Shown: positions 29,284-38,590 of the stretch, in pieces
How positions within the stretch are numbered: the first letter of the stretch is position 1
How the letters are laid out: every line of letters starts with the position of its first letter
From: an uncultured Lachnospiraceae bacterium
GTDB taxonomy: Bacteria > Bacillota > Clostridia > Lachnospirales > Lachnospiraceae
Direction of reading: 5' to 3'
DNA: 64,000 bases
Assembly (NCBI GenBank): GCA_947176505.1
Contig: CAMWQW010000013.1
Coordinates: 55,565 to 119,564 of the forward strand
The notes under the pieces: generated by a model
The model's input: the letters and a program-made list of their open reading frames with translations, nothing else
Databases searched by the model: none
Told to the model about the DNA's origin: nothing
Program-made: the position numbers and the translations under genes

Positions 29284-29754
29284 TCATTCCTCCAGCATGT
29301 CCCGCAAGGCTTTCTTACCTCTGGACAATCTGGACTTTACGGTTCCCTCGGGCACATGGATGATTCTTCCGATTTCTTTGATAGAAAATCGTTCATAGAA
29401 ATACAAAATAATCACTTCCCTGTGCATCGACTCTAACTGCATCACCACATCCCACAGCTCATGCTTCTCATCCCTGAATGCCGGCATATAAGTCTCCACA
29501 TCTTCCACCGGTGTCATCCGCTTATTTTTCCCGTAGATTTTTCTTGCTTCATTCGCGGTAATCTGCATAATCCATGGCTTAAAACTACTCTGACTGCGAA
29601 GAGTTCGCCGTTTCTCATAGGCTTTAAGCACCGCTTCGCTGACCGCATCCTCCGCATCCTCTTTGTTGTGCAGCATCGCCAACGCCAAACGATACATATT
29701 CGGCGCATAATCCCGTATATACTGTTCAAATGCATCTTGTCCCATACCAGACAC
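29284..29754 (-). CDS. ECF RNA polymerase sigma factor
   Basis: A 156-residue sigma factor starting at a GTG with AAGGAGGTG seven bases upstream. Region 2 (YRLALAMLHNKEDAEDAVSEAVLKAYE) and region 4 (LYFYERFSIKEIGRIIHVPEGTVKSRLSRGKKAL) are both clear. It should direct polymerase to envelope- or stress-related promoters when released by the membrane protein encoded next. Confidence 0.92.
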   Translation of the reverse strand: MSGMGQDAFEQYIRDYAPNMYRLALAMLHNKEDAEDAVSEAVLKAYEKRRTLRSQSSFKPWIMQITANEARKIYGKNKRMTPVEDVETYMPAFRDEKHELWDVVMQLESMHREVIILYFYERFSIKEIGRIIHVPEGTVKSRLSRGKKALRDMLEE

Positions 29755-29821
29755 ACAGCCACCTCCTTATCCGTATCCGAAGTACTTCCTCATATAAAGC
29801 GCTTTCCTATAAGATAAAAGA

Positions 29822-29843
29822 AGCAGGGAAAAAGTTCCCTGCT
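29822..29843 (-). terminator. Rho-independent terminator
   Basis: AGCAGGGAA and TTCCCTGCT with a 4-nt loop, followed on the minus strand by TTCTTTTATC. It ends the HD-GYP gene transcript ahead of the sigma gene. Confidence 0.8.
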
Positions 29844-29876
29844 TTCGTAAAAACATTGTTCCTACTTCAAAAATAA

Positions 29877-31898
29877 TCATGCTTCATCATTAATGACCTT
29901 GAGGAAAACCGTCACAAGATGCGGATCAAACTGTGTTCCGGAGCATTTAAGCAGTTCCTCCATAGCCTGCTCCTTACTCATCGCTTTGTGGTACGGTCTG
30001 TCATGCACCATAACATCATGGGAATCCACTACCGTAATAATACGCGAGAGCAAAGGAATTTCCTCTCCTTTTAATCCGCTCGGATACCCTTTACCATCCC
30101 ATCTCTCATGATGATGCAGTATGTATTCCGCAATAGACTGCAGTTCTTTGGAGGCGCTGGCTATACGATACCCCTTCTCCGTATGGGTCTTCATAATCTC
30201 CCACTCATCCTCTGTCAGCTTACCCGGTTTTAGCAGAATCGTATGTGGAATCGCTATCTTGCCAATATCATGCAGCACGGCTAGAAGCGCCAGCTTGCCA
30301 AGCTCGGCATCAGAAAGCTTCAACGCTCTGCCCAGTCTGACTGCCATCTCCTTTGTACGTTCCACATGCTCCTCGGTCTCATAATCGCTTTCTGTCAATG
30401 TCTGTGTCAAAGAATCAAGCAGCGAACTTTTCTGCGACGTTTCATTCATCAGTTTCTTCGTACGCATACTGCCTTCCGCTTCTTTCAAAGCCTCTTCGAT
30501 GCTCTTGCTGTCATCTCTGATAACCGCGATACCATATTCCAGATCCGTATTGATACCCGTATCGTTGTGCTGCTGATACTGTTCCCTGATATTTTCAAAA
30601 AGTCTCACGGCATATTCCTGCTCTACCTCGGTAAAACCCGCCGCCATATCTCCGTCTTTCAATCTCGCAAGTACGGCAGTCTGCGGAAGATTGTCCCGCA
30701 GCATATCCGCCGCCATACGGAGCATTTCATTCCCTTTTGTCCATCCGAACACATCATTGACAAATCCGATTCCATTCGTATTGCATACCACAATGGTAAT
30801 AGGGTATCCGCCCTGATTCACAATCCCTTCCATTCTGGATAAAAAACTCTCCTTGGAATACAGCTGGGTCAGCATATCCCGCTCCACTTCCAGATTTTTC
30901 ATGATGAGCAGCTGTCCGATATTTCTGCCCTTCTCATCTTTCAGACATGTAAAATTGCACTGATACACTTTTGCTCCGGTATCGTTGGGGTTACACCACT
31001 CAAACACCTGATCCGTCGCGGTACTCTGAAGTCCTTTGATTGAAGCTATCTGCATGAAATCCATCATGCTGATTTTCCGTTCCCGATTATTCAATATCGG
31101 AAAAAGATTACGCATATCCTGATTGGTATCCGCCACATATCCTTCGAAGTCAAACAGAATCATCGGCGTACCCATATATTCCAATATCATCTTGCGGGTG
31201 GTATTGAGCATTCCCTTTGACGTATAGTCCAGTATATTCCAATATATAATCGGACAAAGAAAACCATATGCCAAAACTGCAAGGTCAATGCTGACCCGTA
31301 TTTTCTCCGCTATATATAAATAGGTAAATACTATGATCAAAACAACTGCTATCAGACTGTTGCGGTATCTTGCACTATAGATTTTCGGTACGCTGCACAT
31401 CTTCTTAATAAGAAGGTACACTATCACCGCAGCAAGCAGATACACAAACCCCATGTGAAAATAAAACACCGGTTTCGCGACATACATATATTTAATCGTA
31501 TAAATACTGTACAGATTGTATTGAAAACGCAGTTCTATTTCAGAGAAAACATTGATTATCAAAAAGACAATATCCGCCAATACAAGCAAATTCAAAAATA
31601 AATATGCATATTTCTTATATTTGAACGCCGAAATCTTCGATTCCGTAAATTCTACCGAAAATTGCAGTGCCGACAGCACCATCAAATCCAAACATACAAA
31701 ATACATGCTTGTGCTCAACGATGCCATAAAATAAGAGCCTGCCCCGATTCTTACAGCGTAAGTGATATTCACCAGAGCCGCCGTCACAAACATGTTTCCC
31801 GCAAACACAGCCAGACGATTTTTCTGCCTGTAAGTTTTCACGGCATAGATTACTGCACATAAGGCAGCAAAACCATACCATATGTAATACCAAATCAC
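29877..31898 (-). CDS. 7TM-PAS-degenerate GGDEF-HD-GYP protein
   Basis: A 673-residue membrane protein. About seven helices (4-225) resemble the histidine-kinase N-terminal 7TM module. A PAS domain (about 232-345) follows, then a GGDEF-like domain whose active-site position reads LARLKDGDMAAGF, so cyclase activity is unlikely. The HD-GYP domain has HDIGKIAIP and HHHERWDGKGYPSGL intact. It should break down cyclic di-GMP, with the GGDEF remnant possibly binding nucleotide as an allosteric site. It is monocistronic between a promoter near 31.95 kb and the terminator at 29822. Confidence 0.88.
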   Translation of the reverse strand: MIWYYIWYGFAALCAVIYAVKTYRQKNRLAVFAGNMFVTAALVNITYAVRIGAGSYFMASLSTSMYFVCLDLMVLSALQFSVEFTESKISAFKYKKYAYLFLNLLVLADIVFLIINVFSEIELRFQYNLYSIYTIKYMYVAKPVFYFHMGFVYLLAAVIVYLLIKKMCSVPKIYSARYRNSLIAVVLIIVFTYLYIAEKIRVSIDLAVLAYGFLCPIIYWNILDYTSKGMLNTTRKMILEYMGTPMILFDFEGYVADTNQDMRNLFPILNNRERKISMMDFMQIASIKGLQSTATDQVFEWCNPNDTGAKVYQCNFTCLKDEKGRNIGQLLIMKNLEVERDMLTQLYSKESFLSRMEGIVNQGGYPITIVVCNTNGIGFVNDVFGWTKGNEMLRMAADMLRDNLPQTAVLARLKDGDMAAGFTEVEQEYAVRLFENIREQYQQHNDTGINTDLEYGIAVIRDDSKSIEEALKEAEGSMRTKKLMNETSQKSSLLDSLTQTLTESDYETEEHVERTKEMAVRLGRALKLSDAELGKLALLAVLHDIGKIAIPHTILLKPGKLTEDEWEIMKTHTEKGYRIASASKELQSIAEYILHHHERWDGKGYPSGLKGEEIPLLSRIITVVDSHDVMVHDRPYHKAMSKEQAMEELLKCSGTQFDPHLVTVFLKVINDEA

Positions 31899-32040
31899 AT
31901 TGTTCCCCTCGCACTTCTTTTATTCAGACCCTTATATCATCCCCATGATATATATCTTTAATAATATATTGATATTATCATATCACAATTTGACTTTATT
32001 CAACAGTTTTCCCTCATTGTAATATCGTACAAATCTAAGC

Positions 32041-32067
32041 TGTATAAATTGTATACATTGTATACAT
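32041..32067. repeat. Three tandem 9-bp repeats
   Basis: TGTATAAAT-TGTATACAT-TGTATACAT: three 9-bp units, of which the last two contain the self-complementary octamer TGTATACA. They lie about 145 bp upstream of the HD-GYP start codon and just beyond the stop of the CmpB-like gene, so they are a possible operator. Confidence 0.6.
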
Positions 32068-32107
32068 TGCCTATCTCCATACATCATAAAGTATCTGCTC
32101 ACTCTCC

Positions 32108-32659
32108 CTAGTAAGTGATTCCCTTGCCGTAGTGAGGAGCGATTGCACTGTAAGCCGCATCCGCTACAAAGAGCAGGATAAGGGCAAGACCGATCCCGGT
32201 TCTGAGTCTGAGAGGAATCCTACGGTACAGCGAATAAAACAGAGGACTAATCACCCAAACCAACAGCATCCCTCCTACCCCGAACATCATACTGCCCCAA
32301 AAGCAAATTCTTCCGTGCAGATTCAGCGGCATTTCACTGTAATCCCACCATTTGACTCCCCAAGTCAATTCCAAGTACCATCCAGCCAGATACTCTAGGA
32401 TTGTACAGATTACCATAGATGACACAAATATCATTATTGGTCTGTCACGCCATTTATGAAATAGAATTTCCAGCATGACTCCCCCCATTCCATAGATTGG
32501 CAGCCATGGTCCGGTGAGGAAGCCTCGATTGACATATATGTCATCTTTAAAAAGATACAGGAATCCTTCCCACAACCATCCGAATAGTGCCAGAAGAAAG
32601 AACAACCATGTATAATACATAAAATTCGCTTCCATAAAATTCGCTTTTATAAATTTCAT
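32108..32659 (-). CDS. CmpB-like putative ABC-transporter type IV membrane protein
   Basis: A 183-residue protein with about five membrane helices and the recurrent blocks FGWLWEGFLY, NRGFLTGPWLPIYGMGG, EYLAGWYLELTWG and WWDYSEMPLNLHGRICFWGS. These match my recollection of the PF06541 family (ABC_trans_CmpB), whose function is unknown. No ATPase gene is adjacent. ATG 32659 is taken as the start; ATG 32635 or 32620 is also possible. Confidence 0.65.
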   Translation of the reverse strand: MKFIKANFMEANFMYYTWLFFLLALFGWLWEGFLYLFKDDIYVNRGFLTGPWLPIYGMGGVMLEILFHKWRDRPIMIFVSSMVICTILEYLAGWYLELTWGVKWWDYSEMPLNLHGRICFWGSMMFGVGGMLLVWVISPLFYSLYRRIPLRLRTGIGLALILLFVADAAYSAIAPHYGKGITY

Positions 32660-32908
32660 AATGGATTCCTCCGGTTTGCATGATTGACTATAATAGTCAT
32701 TTCATAATTTACGGTCTTACTTTCCACATTTTGTAAAGTTCACTCCGTTAGTATGATGCTTTTAGGAATTTCTATTCCTCACATAGCTGTTTTTCTGTAG
32801 GGTTTCGTCTGGTATGCTTGCAAAATTTTGAATTGGCACTTTTCAACATGCCATTATGAGCTATAGTTATTTCATATCTATTTGACGGATAATTAACGGA
32901 GGATTATT

Positions 32909-33514
32909 ATGAAAAACGAAAAGCTGCTGAAACTTGTGATGACCGGTGTCTTTACGGCACTGTCCTATGTTGTATTTACATTTTTACAGATTAAAATCAC
33001 GCTGCCCGGCGGCGACGCTACGTCCATCCATCTCGGCAATGCGGTATGCGTGCTGGGTGCACTGTTAATCGGCGGTGTCTACGGCGGTCTCGGTGGTGCC
33101 ATCGGCATGACCATCGGCGACTTGTTCGATCCTGTCTATGTTGTCTATGCACCCAAGACCTTCATTCTGAAATTCTGCATCGGATTAATCACCGGTGTCA
33201 TCGCCCATAAGCTGGGGCATATTTCTGTCGAGAAGGATAACGGCAAGGTACTGAAATGGACGATAGCTGCCACAGTAAGCGGTCTTCTCTTTAATGTCGT
33301 CTTCGACCCGCTTATCGGTTACTTCTATAAACTGTTAATTCTCGGTAAGCCGGCGGCAGACTTAACGCTGGCATGGAATGTGGCGTCTACCTCCATCAAT
33401 GCGATAACCTCCACCATCGTATCCGTTGCTGTGTACATGGCACTTAGACCCGCATTGAAGAAATCGGGACTGTTCTTTACCATCGGCAAAGCAAAACAGC
33501 AGACTCTCCAGTGA
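32909..33514 (+). CDS. ECF transporter S component
   Basis: A 201-residue, six-helix substrate-binding subunit of an energy-coupling-factor vitamin importer. It shows the typical PF07155-like block (TLPGGDATSIHLGNAVCVLGALLIGGVYGGLGGAIGMTIGDLFDP, here split as positions about 31-75). It needs the shared EcfA/A'/T module encoded elsewhere. ACGGAGG precedes the ATG. I see no riboswitch in the 248 bp upstream, so the vitamin cannot be assigned. Confidence 0.8.
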   Translation: MKNEKLLKLVMTGVFTALSYVVFTFLQIKITLPGGDATSIHLGNAVCVLGALLIGGVYGGLGGAIGMTIGDLFDPVYVVYAPKTFILKFCIGLITGVIAHKLGHISVEKDNGKVLKWTIAATVSGLLFNVVFDPLIGYFYKLLILGKPAADLTLAWNVASTSINAITSTIVSVAVYMALRPALKKSGLFFTIGKAKQQTLQ

Positions 33515-33529
33515 GCCTGCTGTTCTGCT
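33490..33529. terminator. Hairpin at the end of the S-component gene
   Basis: A 13-bp stem with one mismatch (AGCAAAACAGCAG and CTGCTGTTCTGCT) spans the stop codon region, between convergent genes. The U-tract is weak. Confidence 0.5.
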
Positions 33530-33564
33530 TCGTATGAAAACACCTTCTATTGACGTTGTTCCTG

Positions 33565-33774
33565 CTATCTTACTACCGTATTATCTTCCGGTATAATCAG
33601 CGCCGCAACCAGATAAACAATCAGACCGGTTCCACAGCTTGCCAGCGAGCAGATTAGCCATACAAGACGAATCAGCGTGGGGTCCACATTTAAATACTCC
33701 CCGATGCCGCCGCATACACCGCAGATTGTCCTGTTTGTGGAAGAACGTACCAGTTTCTTATAATCATTACCCAT
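33565..33774 (-). CDS. PspC-domain membrane protein
   Basis: A 69-residue protein from the ATG at 33774 (AAAGGAGG nine bases upstream; the in-frame extension to 33846 overlaps the previous gene). KLVRSSTNRTICGVCGGIGEYLNVDPTLIRLVW followed by a helix (here positions about 7-60) is a full PspC domain. It is the last gene of the PadR-DUF1700-DUF4097 operon. PspC proteins belong to membrane-stress responses. Confidence 0.88.
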   Translation of the reverse strand: MGNDYKKLVRSSTNRTICGVCGGIGEYLNVDPTLIRLVWLICSLASCGTGLIVYLVAALIIPEDNTVVR

Positions 33775-33806
33775 ATTCTTTCCTCCTTTTCGTTCTATCA
33801 TAATAT

Positions 33807-34868
33807 TTACTGTGCAAATTCGATACTCACATCTCCCATAGAGCACTCAATATCATAAGTACTGCTGCTGCCGTTTGAGATAGATACATCGTTCGCCAGA
33901 CTTGTATAGCTGCGGCTGCCTATATGCACGTTTCCTATAGAACATTCAATTTCATAGTTGTGGTCTGTCTCCGCGTCATCTAACTTAAGCGACACACTGC
34001 CCATATTGCACTCCAGATTCATATTGCCGATAAAAAGTCCGCCCAGTTCGGCGTTACCTACACCGAGATTTAAATCCGTTTCTCTCTCGACCTGTGCGTC
34101 GGCGATGTACAGTCCTCCGGCTCCAACTTCCATATCAAGTTCGCCTGCACGCAGAGAGTCTAATGTAATCCGTCCGGCGCCGACCGTAAGATCAATTTCA
34201 CCTGTTGCAGTAAGACCGTCAACGTCACATGCGCCCGCTCCAACTTCCATGCTTATTTCTCGTGCCTGCAGACCGATAGATTCCATGTTGCCGGCTCCTA
34301 TTTCGATAGAAAGCTCGCTTAACATAGTGCCTTCCGGCAGATAGAGATATACTTTCGTTGCAGGAGCAATCTTATTCTGCGACCAATTCCAAAAACCATG
34401 CCCTGTCCTGTGCGTTAACGACAAGCTTCCATTGTTTTCCTCCAGATAGCGGAAATACTTTGTCTCACCGCTTATCTCAATCCGTACATGCTCATTCTCG
34501 GATTCCATAATATACAGCTCACATGCTCCCATTTCCATATTAAGACTGCGCAGCGTATCTGCAGTCAAGTCAAGTTCTACTCCTTTGTCGCTGTCATTTA
34601 TACTGCTCCAGTTCTTATATTGTGACCAATCAATATCATCCCAATCATCATCCCAATCATCGTTCCATCCAAAGCCGTATTGAATATCGCCGCTCGCAGA
34701 GCGGTGAAACACAAACGGAATTCCCGTTATACCTTCAATATCCATACCGTCCAACATTCTGAAACCACCGAATAACGCTCCGACGCCGCATAGAAAAAGT
34801 CCTATGATAAATGTAACAAGCGCCGTGATCAGACAACCTTTTGTAAATTTACTCATTCCGTTATTCAT
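33807..34868 (-). CDS. DUF4097-family beta-repeat membrane protein
   Basis: A 353-residue protein. A helix at about 10-32 is followed by an acidic Trp/Asp-rich segment (about 66-90). Then comes a long parallel-beta repeat region with recurring MEMGACELYI, IEIGAGNM, MEVGAGACDV, LTVGAGRITL, LNLGVGNAEL and ECSMGDVSIE blocks, characteristic of DUF4097. The repeats probably form a beta-solenoid on the outer face of the membrane. It overlaps the DUF1700 gene by 4 nt. The role is unknown beyond association with envelope stress. Confidence 0.85.
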   Translation of the reverse strand: MNNGMSKFTKGCLITALVTFIIGLFLCGVGALFGGFRMLDGMDIEGITGIPFVFHRSASGDIQYGFGWNDDWDDDWDDIDWSQYKNWSSINDSDKGVELDLTADTLRSLNMEMGACELYIMESENEHVRIEISGETKYFRYLEENNGSLSLTHRTGHGFWNWSQNKIAPATKVYLYLPEGTMLSELSIEIGAGNMESIGLQAREISMEVGAGACDVDGLTATGEIDLTVGAGRITLDSLRAGELDMEVGAGGLYIADAQVERETDLNLGVGNAELGGLFIGNMNLECNMGSVSLKLDDAETDHNYEIECSIGNVHIGSRSYTSLANDVSISNGSSSTYDIECSMGDVSIEFAQ

Positions 34869-35776
34869 GCCCGCGCACCTCCTCTACCAAAAAGTCTCCG
34901 GCACAGAGAAACACTTCCTCTTACAAACGCCGGTATTGCCATTCCAGCCATCAAAACTGTCAGCCATACAAACACAAGTCCGATGGCAAAAACAATCAGT
35001 GCCGTACCTATCATGCAAACGCCTCCGAGCGGCATTGTGAACAATACTACAAATCCGGCAATCAAAAGTGCTATCGCCACTATGATTGATACAATGCCCA
35101 CAGCCAAAAAACATATGAAAATCCCAAACAGCGCTGCGAGAAGTCCCACCGCTATTCCGAAGACTCCTCCCAGAAGACCGATCCAAACCGGAGAGGTAAG
35201 TATTGCAAGAATCACAAGCAGTACAATCATTCCGCCCGACATACCTTTTTGCGGCTGGGCATATTGACCGCCCGATGAATTACCAGCAAAATTACCATTG
35301 TGATTACCGGAAGAATCACCGGCAGCTGCCTTTTCATACGGGTTCTCATGTCTTCTCGTATCTTCTCTGCCGCCGTAAACACTGTCACTGCCGCTTCTCT
35401 GGTAATAGCCGCCCTGATAGTAAGCGCTGGTATTCTGAGCGCCCGTCCCTGTGTTACCGCTCCAGTCAGACTCCGCCTGTTGTGTCCCATTTCCGGTTTC
35501 CTCACCGGTCTTGATCAATTCGTCTCTATGGGCCTGCGTATATCCACTGAAACCGGCTTCCGTAAACTCACCGCCGTTTCCACCGTCATTCAACCCGGCT
35601 TTGATTGTTCTTGCAAGTTCTTCCGGCGTTCCAAGCGATGCAATGACACCGCTTTCATTCTCTGCTCCTGCATCATCAAAATAGTCATTATAATATTGGA
35701 TAGCTTCATCCCGCTCCGTCGGTGATACATCGCCAAGAAGCTCTGTCAAACGCCTCATAAATTCCGCTCTATTCAT
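34865..35776 (-). CDS. DUF1700-family membrane protein
   Basis: A 303-residue protein. The N-terminal MNRAEFMRRLTELLGDVSPTERDEAI...YYNDYFDDAG...LGTPEELA region is the DUF1700 signature. A Gly/Ser/Tyr-rich linker (about 85-185) leads to four or so C-terminal helices (185-290). It overlaps PadR by 8 nt and DUF4097 by 4 nt, so the three are translationally coupled. DUF1700 with PadR is a recurrent Firmicutes pairing of unknown mechanism. Confidence 0.87.
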   Translation of the reverse strand: MNRAEFMRRLTELLGDVSPTERDEAIQYYNDYFDDAGAENESGVIASLGTPEELARTIKAGLNDGGNGGEFTEAGFSGYTQAHRDELIKTGEETGNGTQQAESDWSGNTGTGAQNTSAYYQGGYYQRSGSDSVYGGREDTRRHENPYEKAAAGDSSGNHNGNFAGNSSGGQYAQPQKGMSGGMIVLLVILAILTSPVWIGLLGGVFGIAVGLLAALFGIFICFLAVGIVSIIVAIALLIAGFVVLFTMPLGGVCMIGTALIVFAIGLVFVWLTVLMAGMAIPAFVRGSVSLCRRLFGRGGARA

Positions 35777-36095
35777 GCTTCAATCCTCCCTCAAAGATAC
35801 TGTTTAACTTGGCAGAATACCGATACCACTCACTGATATACAGGTTAAGCTGTGCTCTTCCCTTCTCCGTTACCTTGTAGTAGCGCCTGTTCCTGCCCGC
35901 ACACTCCATATCGTAGACTTCCAGACATTCATCCTTCTGCAGCCTTCTGAGAACCGGATATAGCGTTGACTCTGAAATCTCAATAACCTGCCGCACTTCC
36001 TGCGTAATCTTGTAGCCGTATGTCCCTTCCGTTTCACTGGACACCACCGCCAGCACGATTGCGTCAAGCAGCGCCGCGCCCGTGTTAAAAACCAT
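35769..36095 (-). CDS. PadR-family transcriptional regulator
   Basis: About 108 residues from the ATG at 36095, which has AAAGGAG eight bases upstream; the longer opening to 36131 lacks a good site. The winged helix has TYGYKITQEVRQVIEISESTLYPVLRRLQKDE and RRYYKVTEKGR, the PadR hallmark. It is the first gene of the operon and probably represses it through the repeats just upstream. Confidence 0.9.
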   Translation of the reverse strand: MVFNTGAALLDAIVLAVVSSETEGTYGYKITQEVRQVIEISESTLYPVLRRLQKDECLEVYDMECAGRNRRYYKVTEKGRAQLNLYISEWYRYSAKLNSIFEGGLKHE

Positions 36096-36210
36096 GCGAT
36101 AGACTCCTTTCCTGCTTTTTACATATTTCATAGCAAATCATCCGTTCCTGCCCAACCTTAAACCTTAAAACAGTCTGTTGTATCATAATATGGCTGTATA
36201 TATTGGACAT

Positions 36211-36286
36211 TATAATATTGTTTTGAATTATAATATTATACATCGTATAATATTGTTTCTGTAGATACTATACGTCATATAATATT
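36211..36286. promoter_or_regulatory. Four TATAATATT boxes upstream of padR operon
   Basis: TATAATATT occurs at 36211, 36229, 36246 and 36278, in an AT-rich stretch 115-190 bp before PadR. The first three are 17-18 bp apart. They could be PadR operators, overlapping -10 elements, or both. The rest of the 414-bp gap (36096-36509) holds the EamA promoter region and nothing else I recognise. Confidence 0.5.
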
Positions 36287-36509
36287 ATTTGTCAACCTAT
36301 ATTTTAGAAAAAACTTTAAGAAAATCTTATTATCATTATGTCATTATCTCTTTCCATCAAACGCCGTAAGTGCTAAAATATACGCGATACCCACGAACAG
36401 CGTACGGCGCTGTTTTATTAATATAACGTTGAAATGAACGAAATTTCTTCATCATATTAATTAAGAATAAATATCAAAAATAGCTCACGAACTGTAAAAG
36501 GAGTACACT

Positions 36510-37418
36510 ATGAACACTACTCACCGACCAAACGGAACCATTCTCATTATACTTGCAGGCATTTTCTGGGGCAGCATGGGCATTTTCGTCCGCGGACTGA
36601 CCACCCTTGCCGGATTTACTTCTTTCCAGATTGTCAGCCTGCGCCTGACCGTTGCCGGAATAATCTTTACTATTATTTTGCTGATCAAAGACCCCAAAGG
36701 ATTCAAAATCAGCCTAAAAGACATCCCTCTGTTTTTAGGTCTGGGATTTGGCAGCGTTCTGTTTTTTACTGCCTGTTACTTTACGGCAATCCGCCTGATG
36801 ACATTATCCCTTGCCGCAATCCTCCTCTACACCTCTCCAATCTGGGTAATGTTGATGTCGCTCCTGTTCTTTCGTGAAAAAATGACGGGGAAAAAGCTAC
36901 TTGCTCTTGGTCTCTCTTTTCTGGGATGCGTTCTCGTCTCCGGACTAGGCTCAGACAAAAGCAGCGTCACTCCCATCGCCATACTCATCGGGCTTGGCGC
37001 CGGACTGGGCTACGGACTCTATAGTATCCTAGGAACAATAGCGCTCCGCAAGTATTCGACCTATACAGTCACCACCTACACCTTTGTGACTGCATCAGTT
37101 GGTTCTCTGTTCCTCTGCTCACTGCCCGATTTATGGCATAAAATAACGGTTTGCCCACGCAAACCGTATTTGTGTTTCTATATAATATTGACCGGATTAG
37201 TTACTGCTGTTATCCCGTTTCTCCTCTACACTCTGGGATTAGAGCAAGTAGAAGCCAGCCGCGCGGCGATTCTCGCCACTATTGAACCAATGGTAGCCAC
37301 GTTAATCGGTGTTGTTGTTTTTCACGAATATATGACATTAATGTCATTAATCGGAATTCTGTGCATTGTCGGTACCATTATACTGTTAAATTATCATAAT
37401 TCACAGAACAAAGACTGA
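36510..37418 (+). CDS. EamA-family (DMT) transporter
   Basis: A 302-residue membrane protein with ten predicted helices in two EamA repeats: the first opens with ILAGIFWGSMGIFVRGL, the second with ILIGLGAGLGYGLYSILG; each ends with the LLYTSPIWVMLMS / AILATIEPMVATLIG motif. Such proteins export or import amino acids, nucleosides or other metabolites. The substrate is not deducible. AAAGGAG precedes the ATG. It is a single-gene unit, convergent with the anti-sigma gene. Confidence 0.88.
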   Translation: MNTTHRPNGTILIILAGIFWGSMGIFVRGLTTLAGFTSFQIVSLRLTVAGIIFTIILLIKDPKGFKISLKDIPLFLGLGFGSVLFFTACYFTAIRLMTLSLAAILLYTSPIWVMLMSLLFFREKMTGKKLLALGLSFLGCVLVSGLGSDKSSVTPIAILIGLGAGLGYGLYSILGTIALRKYSTYTVTTYTFVTASVGSLFLCSLPDLWHKITVCPRKPYLCFYIILTGLVTAVIPFLLYTLGLEQVEASRAAILATIEPMVATLIGVVVFHEYMTLMSLIGILCIVGTIILLNYHNSQNKD

Positions 37419-37484
37419 TGTGTCTTCTTAGAGATGTAACTCTTGAAACAGCGGCTTCTACACCCCTACTGCGGAAAACTTATT

Positions 37485-38585
37485 TTACTCCTGCAGCTCG
37501 AAAGTAATATAAATCGTCTCTTCATTCGGGTCGCCTTTCACAGCTGCCTCCCCTGCCTCGCTATATGTCATAATCTGGCTGCTCACTTTAATATCAACCG
37601 ACTGCGACGTGTTGTCCGAATACTGAACCGTACAAGTGATTACCGTATTATCCAGCATTTTCTGCAATCCGCTGTTAAATGCCTGAAGATCATCCTGCCC
37701 CCATATCAGATCAATGATTTCTTCACTGTTTGGCACATTATTGGCAATATTGATCCATGTGTGCTCGTCCGACTGCTTTTGATAGTCCAGTGTAAAAGAT
37801 TTGTAGAATTTTGCCACAACAACTTGGTCCGAAAGACCGGTTTCCTCACTGTAGCTTCCTCCGATCATTCCACAGTTCATACCATTGACCGTGTCGTCTT
37901 CTACATAAATTTCCCCATCAACAATAATACTCTCCTCTCCTTCCTGTACAATCTGAAATGCACCGTTATTAATGCTGTATGTTACTTTCTCAATACTCTC
38001 TCCTTCACAGGAAAAAGGCATATTAATACAATAATTTACCATACCCGTTTCCTCATCACCGCCAAGTACATAATTCTGCGCCTTATTTCCGGTAACAAGC
38101 GGAATCTGATGCCCCGCTTCCAGCGCAACATACTTCTCGCCTGACTGTGCTCCCTGCTGCTCCGTTCCGGACTGTCCCTGCTGCCCATACGGAGTACTTT
38201 CCTCTGCTCTCACTCGAAGTGTAAACATTTTATCGAGTGCCGAAAGGATCGTCCCGTCACTGCTCTCTGTCGTCTCCGCATCCGAAACCGCTCCCGTTTC
38301 TTTATCGAATCCGTCTTCTCTCCCTGTTAAAACACTTGTTCCTACAACAAGCATTGCGCAAGCCGCGACCGCGACCGCCCCTGCCATTGCTGCTTGAACT
38401 TTTCTGCTTACACAAATATTTCCGCCTCTTTCCTCTTTACTTTTATTTCTCTCATTCTTCAAATTCTTATTTGCTTTCATCGTTTTCTTCCCTTCCGCAG
38501 TAATCATCGAAAAGGCTTCGTCCGCTTTCTCCTGCACAATTTCCGGCAGTTCGATATCACAGAGAAAAATATTTTTTTTCGCCAT
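37485..38585 (-). CDS. Anti-sigma-factor-like membrane protein
   Basis: A 366-residue protein following the ECF sigma gene by 5 bp. The N-terminal 60 residues are cytoplasmic and basic, with a motif (CDIELPEIVQEKADEAF) often seen in sigma-associated Lachnospiraceae proteins. One helix is at about 66-85. A Gln/Gly-rich linker precedes about 210 extracytoplasmic residues of mixed beta character with no family I recognise. Gene order and topology support control of the sigma factor; sequence alone does not prove it. Confidence 0.65.
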   Translation of the reverse strand: MAKKNIFLCDIELPEIVQEKADEAFSMITAEGKKTMKANKNLKNERNKSKEERGGNICVSRKVQAAMAGAVAVAACAMLVVGTSVLTGREDGFDKETGAVSDAETTESSDGTILSALDKMFTLRVRAEESTPYGQQGQSGTEQQGAQSGEKYVALEAGHQIPLVTGNKAQNYVLGGDEETGMVNYCINMPFSCEGESIEKVTYSINNGAFQIVQEGEESIIVDGEIYVEDDTVNGMNCGMIGGSYSEETGLSDQVVVAKFYKSFTLDYQKQSDEHTWINIANNVPNSEEIIDLIWGQDDLQAFNSGLQKMLDNTVITCTVQYSDNTSQSVDIKVSSQIMTYSEAGEAAVKGDPNEETIYITFELQE

Positions 38586-38590
38586 ATGCT

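Noticed and set aside
32660-32908. Possible riboswitch before the ECF S-component gene
   Set aside because: I looked for TPP, FMN, cobalamin, folate and preQ1 core motifs and recognised none; only weak promoter-like elements are present.
36211-36286. CRISPR-like repeat array
   Set aside because: The repeated unit is only 9 bp and AT-only, the spacing is irregular, and no cas gene is nearby.
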